A stretch of DNA of 64,000 bases from Pyropia haitanensis (Eukaryota; Rhodophyta; Bangiophyceae; Bangiales; Bangiaceae), in assembly GCA_008729055.1 (NCBI GenBank), contig SDUX01000010.1, positions 310,001 through 374,000 on the forward strand, in the 5' to 3' direction. A program made the translations under genes and the position numbers. Shown here one piece after another: positions 11,245 to 23,418 of this stretch. Position 1 is the first letter of the stretch. Every line of letters starts with the position of its first letter. The notes below the pieces were generated by a model, which saw nothing but the letters and a program-made list of their open reading frames with translations, had not been told where the DNA came from and searched no databases.

Positions 11245-12025
11245 GACCAACAGGGCCGGGGAGAGGCGGAATGGGGGAGGCAGCGGCAGAAGGGTGAGGG
11301 GGAAGTGACGGAGAATAGAGGCCAGTGCGCAGCCGGGCAGTCACCGGCAAGGAAGGGGGGAGAAGACGAGATGCACTAGCTAGGCAACGCAGCCGCAGCG
11401 GGGTGGATGTGCAAGCGTGACAGGCCAGCAGCGGGGGGCGGCTGGCGTCGGGGCGGGGCCAGCATCCACTGTGGCGGTGCGGGCGTGAAGGCCCGTCGCC
11501 GCCCACCGTCGATGCTGCCTGCTCCGGCCGCGACGCTGTGGCCGCCAAGGGCCCACCATCGCCTGTGCGGCTGACGGTCGCTGTCCACAAGCCAATGAAA
11601 CGACTCTCGAGACCGAAATCAATGCTACTTAATGATCTGTACTTGAGCGCGATTTCGCTGCAGTCTGACAGGACGCAGCCATTCCGAGCGGGATCGCGCG
11701 GCATCGTGCGCGGCAGGCTGTAGTTGTACCTCGCGAGCACCAGCCGCCGCTGCCGCGACGGCGCCCACGTGGCACTGGACGTGGAGCTCCGTGCCGTAGT
11801 GGTGGGTGCACGAGACAGACGTGGTGCGGTGGGCCGCAGTCTGACCAAGGTACAGCCGTCCCACGGCAACAGGGACGAGCGTTCCCCCTCATCTTTGGCT
11901 ATTGGCCGCCAAGCGGCCACCACACTTTCCCCTTCCCCCTTGGTGGACCACGCCATTGATTACTGTGCCGGGAAGCCCCGACGCTGGGCGCTTGGCGCCC
12001 GTCGGCCCGCCCTGCGCGGCCCGCC
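11245..12025. promoter_or_regulatory. Shared divergent promoter region
   Basis: This 781-bp spacer lies between two divergent starts (hydrolase on minus, CNNM transporter on plus). Its centre (about 11580-11720) is richer in A+T than the flanks. No TATA box or other site could be assigned with confidence. Confidence 0.45.
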
Positions 12026-13950
12026 ATGGGCCTGCTCTTCCTTGCCGCCCGCACGCTATGGCGTGCCGGCCACGCCGCCCTCGGGCCGTCCACTGCTGAT
12101 GGCGCCGATGCGGTGACGACCCCAGCGGCGCGCGCGGCGGGGTTGGTGGCTGCCGCCGCCGGGGTGGTGGCGGCGCCCGCCGTCGCCGACGCGGCGCATC
12201 CCCACGGGCACACGACGACGGCGCTGGCGGCGGTGCCGCGGTGGATTCTCTTTCTGTTGGCGCTCGGCTGCCTGGTCGTGGCGGCGCTGGTGGCGGGCCT
12301 GACGCTGGGCCTCATGTCCCTCGACATGGTCGGCCTGGAGATCATGAGCCAGTCGCACAACCTCGCCGAGGCGGAGGCGGCGCGCCGCATCCAGCCGGTG
12401 CGGAAGCAGGGCAACCTCCTCCTCGTCACACTGTTGCTGACCAACACGGTCGCGTCGGAGCTGCTGCCGCTCGTCCTCGAGACCCTCTACCCCGGCGGCC
12501 CCGTCGCGCTCGTCGTGTCGGTGCTGTCGCTGATGCTGTTTGGGGAGGTCATCCCGCAGGCAGTGTGCTCGCGGCACGCCCTCCAGGTGGGCGCCTTCCT
12601 CATTGGCTTTGTCAAGTTCCTCCGCGCGCTGCTGCTGCCGGTGGCGTGGCCGATTGCGGCCACCCTGGACGCGGTGCTGGGCGAGGAGATTGGGACGGTC
12701 TACTCGCGCCACGAGCTGAGCGGCCTCATCGACGCGCACTCGCGCAACCGCCACGGGGTGCTGACAGAGGACGAGACGACCATCCTCAAGGGCACCCTCA
12801 CGCTGTCAGCCAAGACGGTGGCGGACGTGCTGACGCCCGCCGAGGACGTCTTTTGCCTCGACGTGGCGGCGGTGCTGGACCGGCCGACCATGAAGCTGTG
12901 CCTCCGCAAAGGCCACAGCCGCGTGCCCCTGTACGAGGGCGACCGGGGTAACATTGTGGGGCTGCTGCTGCTCAAGCAGCTGATTCTCATTGACCCGGAC
13001 GATGGCGTGCCGGTGCGGGCGCTCATCTCCAAGAAGAAGAAGGCCCACAAGGTGCGTGTCTCCCCCCCGCTGTACGTATCGGCTGACACGGCACTGTCTG
13101 AGCTGCTGAACGAGTTTAAGGACGGGCGCTCGCACATGGCGCTGGTGTACGATGACATTAACAAGCCAGATGGGGAGCGCACTTTCCTTGGCGCCGTCAC
13201 GCTGGAAGACATTGTGGAGGAAATCCTGGCGGAAGAGATCATTGATGAGACGGACCGGTACGTGGACAATGTGAGCAAGCAGCCGGTGCTGGAGCGCGGA
13301 CCCGATGGCCGCCTGGTGCGCCACGCGACGGTGCTTGCGAAGCAACGGCTGACCGGGACGGGTACGATCCTCCTGAAGGAAATAGACGTGCAGGCGCTCA
13401 AGTCTCCGCTGGCCGCCAAGGTGTCCTCTGCGCTCAACCAGCTGTCCGTCTCGTCGGGAGTGGGTAGCAGCGGCGCCGCACCGTTGGGCGCGCCAGCCGG
13501 CGCTGCCGGTGGAGCTACCGCCGGTGTTGCCGGCCCGTCCGTCTCTCGCACCCGTCCGGGCGCGCCGTCGCGTGACGACAGCTCGTCAGCCGACCCCCCC
13601 GGCAGCGGCAGCGGCAACGCGGCGGGCGCGGCGGCGGGCGCCGGCGCCGCCACCAACGGCAGCGTCGACGATGAGGACGGGCTGCTGCTGGGCGTCAAGC
13701 CCCCCCACGGTGGCTGCGCAAGGAGGGCGCGCGGCTGCGGAAGCGGGTGAGCGCCCGCGGCCGCGCGCCGGCGGGCGTCGACGCGACCGTGGTGGGCGGC
13801 GACACGCCGTCGGCGGCGCTCGGCAGCCGCGTGTGGATGCAGGTGCCGCAGGAGCTGGTGGACGAGGAGGCAGGGCGCGTTGAGGGGGCCGCCCCGGCTT
13901 CCGCCGCCGCCGCAGCAGCTGGCGAGCAGACTCCGCTGCTGCCGCGGTGA
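12026..13950 (+). CDS. CNNM/DUF21 metal transporter with CBS pair (frame break in a C7 run)
   Basis: This is a cyclin M-type (CorC/HlyC superfamily) membrane protein; relatives mediate Mg2+ or other divalent cation transport. After a short N-terminus, the DUF21 domain has hydrophobic segments at about residues 73-99, 129-156, 158-184 and 189-220, with the conserved TLGLMSLD and LFGEVIPQ signatures. The CBS pair follows (VLTPAEDVFCLD to GAVTLEDIVEEILAEEI, about residues 262-410), then a Ser/Ala/Gly-rich tail. The uninterrupted frame stops at 13750. At C7 (13693-13699) one more base restores a tail with PPRWLRKEG and a closing EQTPLLPR, stopping at 13950, for 641 residues. A TPLL-type ending is common in plant and fungal members, so I take the longer form as genuine. 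Start ATG 12026 sits in ccATGg. It converges on the glycoside hydrolase gene. Confidence 0.92.
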
Positions 13951-14212
13951 GGGAGGGATGGGGGGTGGTGTCTGGGCAAGCCCTCTAGGCGTTCCTAGGT
14001 TGAGCACGGTGCTGCGGGCGTTGTGCGTGTGTGGGTGTGCGTGTGTGACAGTTTTTCGGGAAAGCGTGCGCAGTAGGCCGCCACACCTGGTCTTGTGCAC
14101 GAGTGCAGGTCGACGACGCGGGGACTGGAAAGGAAGTGGGAGCCAAGGCCGAAAGAAATCAACAGTCGGCAGCGCCGCCCAAGCGCGCACCCTCCTCTAT
14201 GGCACTGCGCCC

Positions 14213-16066
14213 TCAGTCGTTGACGCGGCGCACGACCACAATCCAGTTGTCATTCATCGCATAGGGTGGGCGCCCGAGGTCCACCCACCGACCCTCCTGG
14301 CCTTTGATACGGTCCAGGCTGCCCGTCCGCAGCCCGCCGCCCCACGCGCGGGTCGACCACCAGCGCACAGAGTAGGCGCCCCTGCCTGCCAGGCGCATTC
14401 GGACGGGAAAGCCGTAGCTGGCGAGCCCCACGTATACCCGCAACGGTTGTGCCAGCGCCCAGCTTCGCTGGATCAGCTCGTCGGCGGGCGCCATGGCCGC
14501 GAGCGGCAGGTCCGCCGCCTCTACCAGCTGGGGAACGCGCTGGGACGCCGCAAACAGCCGCGACCACACCCGAAAGTCCTCCAGGTCATAGTCCGAGCCG
14601 CGGTTCCAAAACTCCACCCCGCCGCCGCCGCCCAAAAAGCTGCCCCACACCACCGACCGGAGCGTGGTGGCGTGGTCACCTCCCCCCGGCTGGTTGTCCA
14701 GCGGAACCCCTTCCCCGCCCGTCTCATCGGTCGTCACGGTCCACGGCTTGCCCGCCGAGGACGACGCGGTCACCCATTGGCGGGTCTCCTTGTGCACATC
14801 AAACGAGTTGTACACCTGGAGGGAGGCGGTCGTGAGCGCCGATTTTCCGCCCAGCATCGGCTGGTAGCGCCACTTGTGGTTGGGGAAGGTGTGCATGGCG
14901 AGCGGCCGCCGGTACGCAGAAGACAGCGACCGCAGGCGGCCGATAAACGCTTGCTGCTGTTCGACGCTGATGGGCACCGACGCCTTGTTCGCATTGGACT
15001 GGAAGCCCTGCTCCTCACCGAGGTTGAGGACGGCCCCGTTGGCGCCGCTCACAAACCGCGCCACCATCTCGCGGTAGTAGACCCGGCGGGTAAAGGCAAA
15101 TGACCCGCCCCGCTCGTCCGCCTCAAACAGGTGCTGGTTCTCCGCTTCGGTAAGGTAAAAGTGGCGGGCGACGCCCACCGTGTCGGCAAAGGCAAAGACG
15201 CGGGCCCACTGGGCCAGTTTGGACACGTCGTACCGCGCCCGCTCGTCGTACGACGTAAACGGCACCACGTCCTTGCTGTCGCCGAGGACACTGTTGGTGA
15301 GGATAAACAGGCTATTGAGGTTGGACTTGGACAGCCACCGCACCATGCCGACGATGCCCTTGCCCTTCCCGCCCTTCCACGTCGGGTCCCCCGCCTGCCA
15401 GTCGCGGACGTGGGGCTCCCACGTGTGGTGCGACCCGGGGGTGTTGTCAAACGCCTTGTCGCCCAGCACATTCTCGGGGCACCCCGCCCCGTTCTTCACC
15501 CACACCTTTCCCGAGCCACTCCACGTCGGGTACCGCGAGCCGGCCGTCCACTGGAGGACGCCCTGCCCCCGAAAGTCCTTGCCCCGCTTGTTCGACGCCT
15601 GCACCTCAAACGACGTCGACTGGCCATTGAACGAGGCGGCCTCGCCCGCGGAAGGGTCTACCGACGCAGCCACCCATCGGCCCGCCCGGAACGAGGCCGT
15701 CACCGTCCACGTGCCGGTGGTGGTGGGAAGGAACTCGCACGCCCACTTGTTGCCGCCCGTCGCGCCCGTGTCGGCCGCGTTGCCGTCGGCGGCATAGTAG
15801 CCGGGCGTGCGGAGGGTGGCGCCGCTTGCCGCGTGCGCCCACGTGCAGTCGAGGCGGTAGTCGGCAAACGGGTTGGGCGTGGCGGCCTCGTGCGTGCCGG
15901 GGCCGTCCCAGGTGGCCACCTGCCGGTGGTGCACCCGCTGGGGGCCCGTCAGGTAGACTGCGGCGCCGGGGGTGGTGGCGCCGGCCGCGGCGGCCACGAC
16001 TAGAGCGGCGGTGGCCGCCGCCGCGACGGCCGCTCGGGGGGATCGCCTCCGGCGGGGAGGACACAT
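14213..16066 (-). CDS. Secreted DUF5060/apiosidase-like glycoside hydrolase
   Basis: ATG 16066 (MCPPRRRRSPR) was chosen because a signal peptide follows at once (TAALVVAAAAGATTPGAA). In order come a DUF5060-type beta domain (VATWDGPGTHEA, NPFADYRL), a TIM-barrel-like domain with HTWEPHVRDW, and the NLGEEQ motif with Glu351/Glu352 as likely acid-base. LAMHTFPN follows, then TTDETGGEG as candidate nucleophile region, and a C-terminal domain (YSVRWW, WGGGLRTGS) like the putative collagen-binding domain of these enzymes. The arrangement is known mainly from marine Bacteroidetes and Planctomycetes that degrade complex polysaccharides. It suggests action on an extracellular glycan, but the linkage cannot be read from sequence. 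There are 617 residues, no intron and few Ala/Gly inserts, unlike its neighbours. That supports transfer from bacteria or strong constraint. Confidence 0.85.
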   Translation of the reverse strand: MCPPRRRRSPRAAVAAAATAALVVAAAAGATTPGAAVYLTGPQRVHHRQVATWDGPGTHEAATPNPFADYRLDCTWAHAASGATLRTPGYYAADGNAADTGATGGNKWACEFLPTTTGTWTVTASFRAGRWVAASVDPSAGEAASFNGQSTSFEVQASNKRGKDFRGQGVLQWTAGSRYPTWSGSGKVWVKNGAGCPENVLGDKAFDNTPGSHHTWEPHVRDWQAGDPTWKGGKGKGIVGMVRWLSKSNLNSLFILTNSVLGDSKDVVPFTSYDERARYDVSKLAQWARVFAFADTVGVARHFYLTEAENQHLFEADERGGSFAFTRRVYYREMVARFVSGANGAVLNLGEEQGFQSNANKASVPISVEQQQAFIGRLRSLSSAYRRPLAMHTFPNHKWRYQPMLGGKSALTTASLQVYNSFDVHKETRQWVTASSSAGKPWTVTTDETGGEGVPLDNQPGGGDHATTLRSVVWGSFLGGGGGVEFWNRGSDYDLEDFRVWSRLFAASQRVPQLVEAADLPLAAMAPADELIQRSWALAQPLRVYVGLASYGFPVRMRLAGRGAYSVRWWSTRAWGGGLRTGSLDRIKGQEGRWVDLGRPPYAMNDNWIVVVRRVND

Positions 16067-19000
16067 GGCAGCAAGCTGACGGGGTTGGGGGGGGCGGGCA
16101 AGGAGAGCGGGGAGCGCCGGGAGAGACCGACACCAACAATGCTGGCGCGTTGCGGCTGCGACGTGAAACGAGGTGGGGGTGAGGGAAAGGTGGATAGATT
16201 CTTGCCACGGCGGGCGGCGTGGCGGCGGACGGCGTGGCGGTGGGACGGCCGGGCGCTCGGGCAACCCAAATAGCTAACCAGACGGTGGCGGCGGGGCACC
16301 GCGGTGACGGGCGGCCGCGCTTCCCGGCCGCTTTTCCCCTCCCCACCCAGGCCAAAGTAGGGCGCCACATGGCTACCCGGGACCCACCCGCCGCGACCAA
16401 TGTATCCGGCAATGCCAGCTCGGTACCCGCCGGCGCAGGCACCGCCCGTCGCACCCCCCCCCCCCCCGCCCGCCCTCATCGCCCGATCTCGCCCGCACTT
16501 TTGGCGGGCGACGGCCGGGCGGCGGTCGCCCACCCAAGCGTGCTACCGGTGGCCACCGCACCCGTGCCGGCCGCGGCCTCGACGGCGGCGCCTTCTCGCC
16601 TCCCTCACGGACAGACGATGGGGGCCCCCCGTGCCACGCATCACACCGATAATTGGGCGGGAGGGCCACGCGGCAGGCGCGTGACGCGCCTGCCCGGCGG
16701 TGGGGTGGGTGAGTTGGGAGGACGGTGCCAGTGATTGGATGAAGCCCGTCGTGGGTGCGGCAGGAGAGGACAAGCGGAGGAGGGAGGGGGGAGGGTGCCA
16801 AATGACGCGGCCGGGAACACGAGAAGACGGTGCCGCCGGGCCCGCACGGACGGCGTGCCCCGTGGACAGGTCGGCACGTGGACTCTCCGGGCGCGAGCGG
16901 AAGCACCCAGACCACCACCACCGCCCACCGCGTGCCCTTCCGACCGGGTGGGAGATCTAGGAACCGGCAGGGGGCCGGCAGCGGCCGGCGGCCTTGGCCC
17001 GCCCGCCCGGCACCGAGGCTCGACCCGCCCCCGCCCGCCAGTGAATTCGGTCACAGAGCGCCAGTCTCGATCACGCCGGCCAGGCGCGCTGCGGCGGGGT
17101 CGGGCTGGGGCGCTTGGTCGGGGGGAGGGCGGGCGGGGGGGGAACGGATGTGCGCCTCACGATGGCGGGCCGACGCCACTGGTGGCGCCCGCGACTGTTG
17201 GCCGCGGCAAGCGACCGCGCCTGGCCGTCCGTCGTGGATGAATGGATTGCTCTCATTGAAGGGTGGCTGGCCATCCTGCCACGACGGAAGGGCCATGTAC
17301 CGTGGCACCACCGCGTAGTTTCACCTTGCGGCCGACCGGGGCACCCAATCCCGCTTTCAGAGGGGGGGCGGTACGGGGGGGGGGGGAGGGCAGCCAGCCC
17401 CACGGCCAGGGCCCACCGCACCGCGGCGGCGGCCGTCCGTGTCGCCGCGGTTGACCGGCTGCCGCAGCGGGCGCGTCGATCGGCGCGCCCTGCTGCCGCT
17501 GCCAGAGCCGCGGTGGCCGCCGATAGAGGGGGCGGCGACGGCAGTGGCTACGGCGGCGGTGTCTCGCTGCTGCCGGGGTTGACCAAAGAGCCGGCCGGCG
17601 TGTCATCCGCCGCCGCTGTAGCCGTCGGCACCAATCACCGGCCGCGGGGCTCGTAGCCTCCACGCCAGCTCTGTTAACACCTGCCCGAATGGGATATGTC
17701 CATAGCCTGGCACGGCGGCTGTTTGTCAATGATGGGCCTGGGGTGGGGGGGGGGGGGGGGTGCAAGTGTAAAGTCATGCTGTGGGGGGGGTGGGGAGTGA
17801 CGAGGTATGCCTCGTGAGCGGAAAGCGTCAAGGAACAGTGAAAGCCAGACGCGGGAAACTTGGTCCTCCACACGGACTCGTTTGGGCATCAACTGGGAGA
17901 CATCCTGTTCTGAGAGAACAGAGTGCGTGAGGGTGGATGGGTGTGCAGGCTGGCGCCAGCACCCACCAGGGTCGCCTTCCGGAGCGGTAGCGGCTGAGCG
18001 CTGCTGCTGCAACGTTGGCCGCCCATCAAAACGAGCAGCAGTGGCCGCGATAGACTGTCCCTCGGTCCCATGCTGGCGGGGTCTCTTGTACGGCCGCGGT
18101 GGTGCCACCCTGCTTCCACCAAGTGCCCGTCAGCGTTGCCGCGATGGTTGTATCCCCCACGGGTCTCAGCGAGGTCCCTTGTCTCTGGGGTTCCATCCAA
18201 GTCATTGCGGGACTCTCCCGCGCCAAGCGGCCTCGGTCGTCCTGCAGGTGCGGCAAGGTTCCGTTCTGAGACTGGGCGCGCCCGAGCGGGCGAGCGCTGG
18301 CTTTGCGCGCACACGGCTATCCCCGGCCATACAACAGGAGCTCGGGCGTCCGCGCTGCGACGGCCGTCCTCAACAGCCACGGCTCGGCCACGTCCACCTC
18401 TTTCTTCACTGCTTTGATGACGTGACTGCTTTCACGGGAGAAGACAGTCGTTGAGGCGGGAAGTGCGAGCACCAAGAAGAAATGGACCAGCCCAGAAGTT
18501 GGTAACGTTGAATATGTGTTCGCACGCACATTTTGCGCAAACACAAAAATTCTTCTCCTGCGGGTGATATTTATCGATGACTGTCTTTGGTGCGCTTTTG
18601 GGTCATGATCTGAACAGGTCGATGTCTGAGCCAATGAAACGGTTCCCTTCATGATGTGGACACATCCACTTTTTGCGAGATGCACAATAAATGAGCAGCC
18701 ATACGTAGCTGAGTCGTCAAGTGTGGACCAGGGCGTAATGTAGTCGAAATGTCTGGTCGAGTCATGTCATTCACCCACATTCGAATATCCAAAACGCTGT
18801 TCGATTGCTGTCGGGACAGCAGCGCTTCAGCAGGGCTCCAGCTGCGTGAAGAACCGCAGACTTCGTGAACCACCGTCCTACCACCGTGGGGGCAGATGTG
18901 CGGGGACAACAGCGTCTGACACGCCCCTCCATAACTGCGACTGTGCCGTCCACCCACCGTCGCCGCGCCCACCCGTCGTGGACCGTCTGCCGCCGCTGAT

Positions 19001-20428
19001 CAGCAGCTGCAGGTGTACCCTCGTCATCGCGGCTCCGCCTTGCCCCGGCCAGGGTCCCGCCGCCAACCGCCGCCCGCCGACGTCATCCCCCACCGGTCGG
19101 GTGGGGGGCGGGGCCGGCTTTCGCGCCGTGGTGATGGAGGTGCGGATCATCCCACAGAGGCGGGCGCCGGCGATCCCCCCCCCCCCCCCGCCGCTGCCCG
19201 CTCCCGTCGAGGCCCCCGTCTGCTCTCTGCACAGGTCCACCCACCCGCCGCGCCGCCCGCTGCGGGCGGGCCGGCACTCTGCAGACGCACGAGCGGGGGC
19301 GGGCGTGGACGGCCAGCCGACGCCGCCCCGCCTCGGCCGACGGCCACCGCGTGACGGGGCGCGGGGTGGCGGCTGGCAAACGCCGCCGTCTGCGGCGCCG
19401 CAGCCGGTCGGCGGTGGCGCGGCACTGCCTGCCGGTCGCCCCCCCACCAGACGTCCGTCACCCCCCGCTCCAGGGCGGAGCGACAGCGCCGGCCACGTCA
19501 CCACCACGCCCCGGCGGCGGGTGGCGCGATGCCGCCCCGCCACGCTGCGGGCACGTCCTCAGGGATGGTCCCGGCCGGGGGTCGCGTGTGGACGACGGGA
19601 TGGGTGTTGGTGGCGAGGCGGGCGCGGGGGAGCCACGCCAGCGCGGCCGCCGGTCGACCTGCCGCCGCGTCGGCCAACGACCGCGGTGGGGAGGCCAGCC
19701 GCGGCTGGGGTGGGCGGCGCCCCCCCTGCAGCGCGTGTCCCCCTCCTCACCGTCGGCGAGTCGGACGGCACCGCCCCTCCCCGTGGCATCCACAGTGGGC
19801 GGCGGCGGCGGCGCCGACACCCAGCGGCGGCGGCGGCGCCAGTGGCGGCGGCCGCGGCGGCGGCGGCGGCAGCAGCAGCGGCCGCGCGGATCGCCTCCCC
19901 TGGCGCACGCCCCGACCAGCGGCGGGCCGCGTGAGCGCGGCCGCCCGCACGGCGGCGCCGCCCGTGGGCGCCGCCGCCACCGCCGCCGCCCGCCGCCGCC
20001 ACCGCCGCCGCCGCGAGCTACGGCCGGCCGCCGGCGGTGGCGGCCGCCGCCGCCGGCGGCGCGGGCGGCCGCGGCCGCTGCCGCGCCCGCGCACGCGCCG
20101 GCCACCCCGCGGCGGTGGGGGCCCCGCGGCGGGGGCTCCCCCCCCCCCCCCCCCCCGCCGCACCCCGCCCGCCCGACGCCGCCGCCACCCCTGGCAGCCG
20201 ACGGCCGTACGGCCCGCGCGGCTCGCAACGGCGGCCGGCGCTCCCGTCCCGTACGCGTCCGCCGCGCGGGGCGTGCGCGGCCGACCACGGGGCGGCGGCC
20301 GTGGTGCGGTCGGTGCTACCCAGCGCCCGCCCACCCACCCTCCCCCCCCCCCCCCCCACCCCCCCCGCCGCCCTCGCCCCCCCCCTCTCCTTCTCCTTCC
20401 ACCACACCCCCCCCCCCCCCTTCCCCCC
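16067..20428. other. Long stretch without a confident gene
   Basis: Positions 18380-18830 are relatively A+T-rich, unlike coding DNA here. Around 19530-19700 a minus-strand frame reads like protein (ALAWLPRARLATNTHPVVHT, then PAGTIPEDVPAAW) but meets a stop soon after and has no visible start. It may be an exon or broken gene. The rest is Pro/Arg/Gly shadow sequence with C runs near 20140, 20345 and 20410. Confidence 0.35.
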
Positions 20429-22790
20429 TTACAGCCGCAGCGCGCGGCTCACCGGCACGGGCACGTGCAGCTCCGCCGCGACGGCGCAGTCGACAAACGC
20501 GCGCACGCGGTCGCGGAGCGGGTCGGCGGGGGCACCCCCCCCTCCCCCCCCCCCCCCCCCACCCCCCCCCCCAGCACGCCCACCCCCCCCGGCGTCGCCA
20601 ACACCCGCAGCAGCGTCTCACTAAACGCGCGGCTGTACGGCGGCCGCGCGACGGCCAGCACCCCCCGCACGTACCGGCGGATGTAGGACGCGTCGACGGG
20701 CGGCGCCGCCGGCGGCCGCGCCCCCCACCGCGCCACGACGCGGTTGGTGGCGAGCGCGCCGCCGGCGCGGGCGACGCCGACGAGGCCGTCGACAAAGAGG
20801 GAGCGGAGCGCCGTGGCGAGGCCGTCGTCCGCGCCGGGCAGGGGCGCCGCGAACGCGTCGGCGAGGAGGGCGACCACGTCGGGGATGAGGAGGGGGTGCG
20901 CCCGCACCGCCCGGTGCGCGAGCGCCACGTACGCGTGCGCGGTGGGCGCGAGGGAGGTGGTCGCCCGGGCGGGCGCGTCGGCGGCGGCGGCGGCGGCGGC
21001 GGGGCTCTTGCTGCCGGCCGCGCCGCCGTCGACGCCGCCGCCACCCGCGCCGGCACCCCCACCGGCGGCGCCGCCGGCACGACCTGTGGGCGCCGCCGCC
21101 CCCCCCCCCGCACCGCGGGACGGGGAGCCGAGGATGAGCGCCGGCCGCAGCCAGTGCCGCACCACCCCCGCCGCCGCCGCCGGGCAGTCGAGCGCCGCGA
21201 CGAGCGTCGCGTACTTTTCGCGCAGCTGGTACCGCGGGCAGCCGGGCGGCAGCGCCGCGCACGCCGCCGACGACGCGTCGAGGGCGGCGCGCGTCGCCTC
21301 ATCGTCGCCACCGTCCATCCCGTCAAGGGACGTGCGGGGCGGCGGCGGCGCCGGGCCGGCGCCCCCACCACCACCACCACCACCACCACCACCACCACCA
21401 CCACCACCACCGCCACCACCACCACCACCGCCACCGCCACTGCCGCCGTCTCGACCGGCGGCAGCAGCCGCGGCAGCGGTGGCGGCGGCGGCAGCAGCGG
21501 CGGCGGTGGCGGCGGCAGCCTCTTCTGGCAGCGGGCAGCACGCGGCGCGGGCGACGAGCAGCACCAGCACCTGCCGCACGGCGGGCGCGCGCGCCGCCAC
21601 GCCGGCCGGCGCGTACAGCGCACGCGTCAGGCCGTCGAGGACGGCGGGCACGCGGAGGAGCCACACGGGCGCCGCCGCGGCGGGCGCGGCGGCCGCCGCT
21701 CCGCCCGCCGCGGCCGCCGCTCCGCCCGCCGCGGCCGCCGGCCGGCCGGCACCCCCGCCGGCACCGCCAGCGGAGGCGGGACCCCCCCCGGCACCCCCCC
21801 CCCCCCCCCCCGCGGGGGGCGGAGCCCCTTGGGCGCGTACGTCGACCGCAGGATGTTGAGGGTGGCGATGGGGACGGCACCCCCCCCCCCCCCCCCCCCG
21901 CCCACGCCGCCGCCCACGGCCAGCCCGAGGATGGCGTCGACGAGCGCCGCCGCGGGCGCCCGCCGCCGCGACACGAGCGCCTCGGCCACAATCGCCGACC
22001 GGACAATGTAGACGGCGGCCGCGGCGGTGCCGCCGGCGGCCGCCACCGCCGCGGCGTGCACGTCGGCGGCCAGCCGCCGCACCGCCGCCGCGGCGGTCGC
22101 GGCCGCCGCGGCGGCGGCGGCGGCCGCCCGTGCCGCCGCCGCCGCCGCCGACGCCGCGTCCGCGGCGGGCGTGGTGCCAGCGGCGGCGCCCGCCGCGGCG
22201 GCGGCGGCGGCGGCGGCGTCGGCGTCGGCGGCGGCGGCGGCGGCGCGGGCGGCCGCCGCCGCCGCGTCGGCGGCGAGCGCGGCGGTGGCCTCGGCGAGCG
22301 CCCGCCCCACCACCGCGTACGTGCACTCGTCGTAGCAGGCGAGGACGGCCAGCTGTCGCCGCCACGCGGTCGGCGCGCCGGCCGCGAGCTGCGCGGCGAG
22401 CAGCCGCACCAGCCCGGCGGGCGTCGCCAGCGGGTTGGCCACGCCCCCGCCGCCGCCGCCGCCGCCACCGCCGCCGCCGCGGCGGTCGCCGCCGGCCGCG
22501 GCGGCCGCGGCGGGGCCACCGCCGGCAGCGGCGGCGGGGCCCCCCCCCCCACCCCATTGGCTGGCGCCCCCCCCCCCGCGTCGGCAGCAGCGGCGGCGGC
22601 AGCCGCCGCCGCCGCCGCCGTCTCGGCCGACACGTCCAGCACCGGCACGAGCGCGGCGACCTTGCGCAGGATGACCGACCGGCGGCACTCGGGCCGTGCC
22701 GCCAGCCGCATCAGCGTCGCCCGCCACGCCGGCCGCCCGAGCAGCGTGTCGACGCTGCCCATCAGCGCCGCGCCGCCCGGCGCGGCGGCA

Positions 22791-22821
<31 letters not shown>

Positions 22822-23418
22822 GGTTCCCCCCACCCGCCGGCGCTGCCGCCCCCCCCCCCCCCCCCCCAATCTGCAACGGCACTCCCAAAAGCGCCCCCGC
22901 CCTGCGTCACCGCCGCGTTGGTCACCGCCACGCTAAACGTGGTGTCCACCACGTGCCGCAGCGCCTCGTCCAGCAGCGCGTCGCCGACGCCACCCCCCTT
23001 GCCGTCACCTCCGCCGCCGCCGCTGTCGCCGCCGCCGCTCCGACCACCGCCGCCACCCCCGCCGCCGCCGCCGCCGCCACCCCCGCCACCGCCGCCGCCG
23101 CCGTCGTCGTTGTCGCCACCGGCGGCGCCCCCCCCCCCCGCCAGGATATCCGCCCAGCCGCCGACAACGCGCACCATATCCGCGTAGCCCTCGTAGCTCG
23201 TCGCGACGCGGCGGGCGGCGAGGCTCTCCCCCCCCGGCCGGCCGAGGTCCGCCATGCTCTCGAGGTGCACCCGGATCGAGGCGAGCACGTCGGCCGCCAT
23301 GATGGCGTCGGGGGCGGTGAGGGCGGCGGCCGCCGCGGCGGCCGCCTCGGCTGGCGACTGGGGGGGGGGGGGGGGAAGCCCCCGCGCCCGGGGGGGGGGG
23401 GGGGGGTGCGCCGGCCAT
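20429..23418 (-). CDS. NELFCD: NELF-C/D (TH1) homologue, transcription pausing factor, frame broken at C/G runs
   Basis: Fragments in successive minus-strand frames match animal NELF-C/D in order. They are PDAIMAADVLASIRVHLE then SYEGYADMVRVVGGW (23.3-23.15 kb); WRATLMRLAARPEC (22.7 kb); LACYDECTYAVVGRALA and VRRLAADV (22.35-22.05 kb); VWLLRVPAVLDGLTRALYAP (21.65 kb); YQLREKYATLVAALDCP (21.2 kb); YIRRYVRGVLAVARPPYSRAF (20.65 kb); and DPLRDRVRAFVDC at the end, stopping at 20429. NELF-C/D belongs to the negative elongation factor that holds RNA polymerase II near promoters. Ala/Gly tracts, including a (GGT)n poly-Gly at 21366-21438, inflate it to about 990 residues against roughly 590 in animals. 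Frames change at C/G runs near 23390, 22853, 22541-22580, 21790-21900 and 20535-20573. Start ATG 23418 (MAGAPPPPPP) is tentative. Confidence 0.75.
21366..21438. repeat. (CCA)n microsatellite inside the NELF-C/D gene
   Basis: About 24 near-perfect CCA triplets, encoding poly-Gly on the minus strand. Confidence 0.9.

Noticed and set aside
13693..13699. Programmed frameshift in the CNNM gene
   Set aside because: A C7 run with no slippery heptamer or clear downstream structure, and the same one-base shortage in other genes, favours a sequencing under-call.
19351..22011. An 886-codon plus-strand frame
   Set aside because: It overlaps the NELF-C/D-like gene in antisense and contains no domain, only Pro/Arg/Ala sequence.
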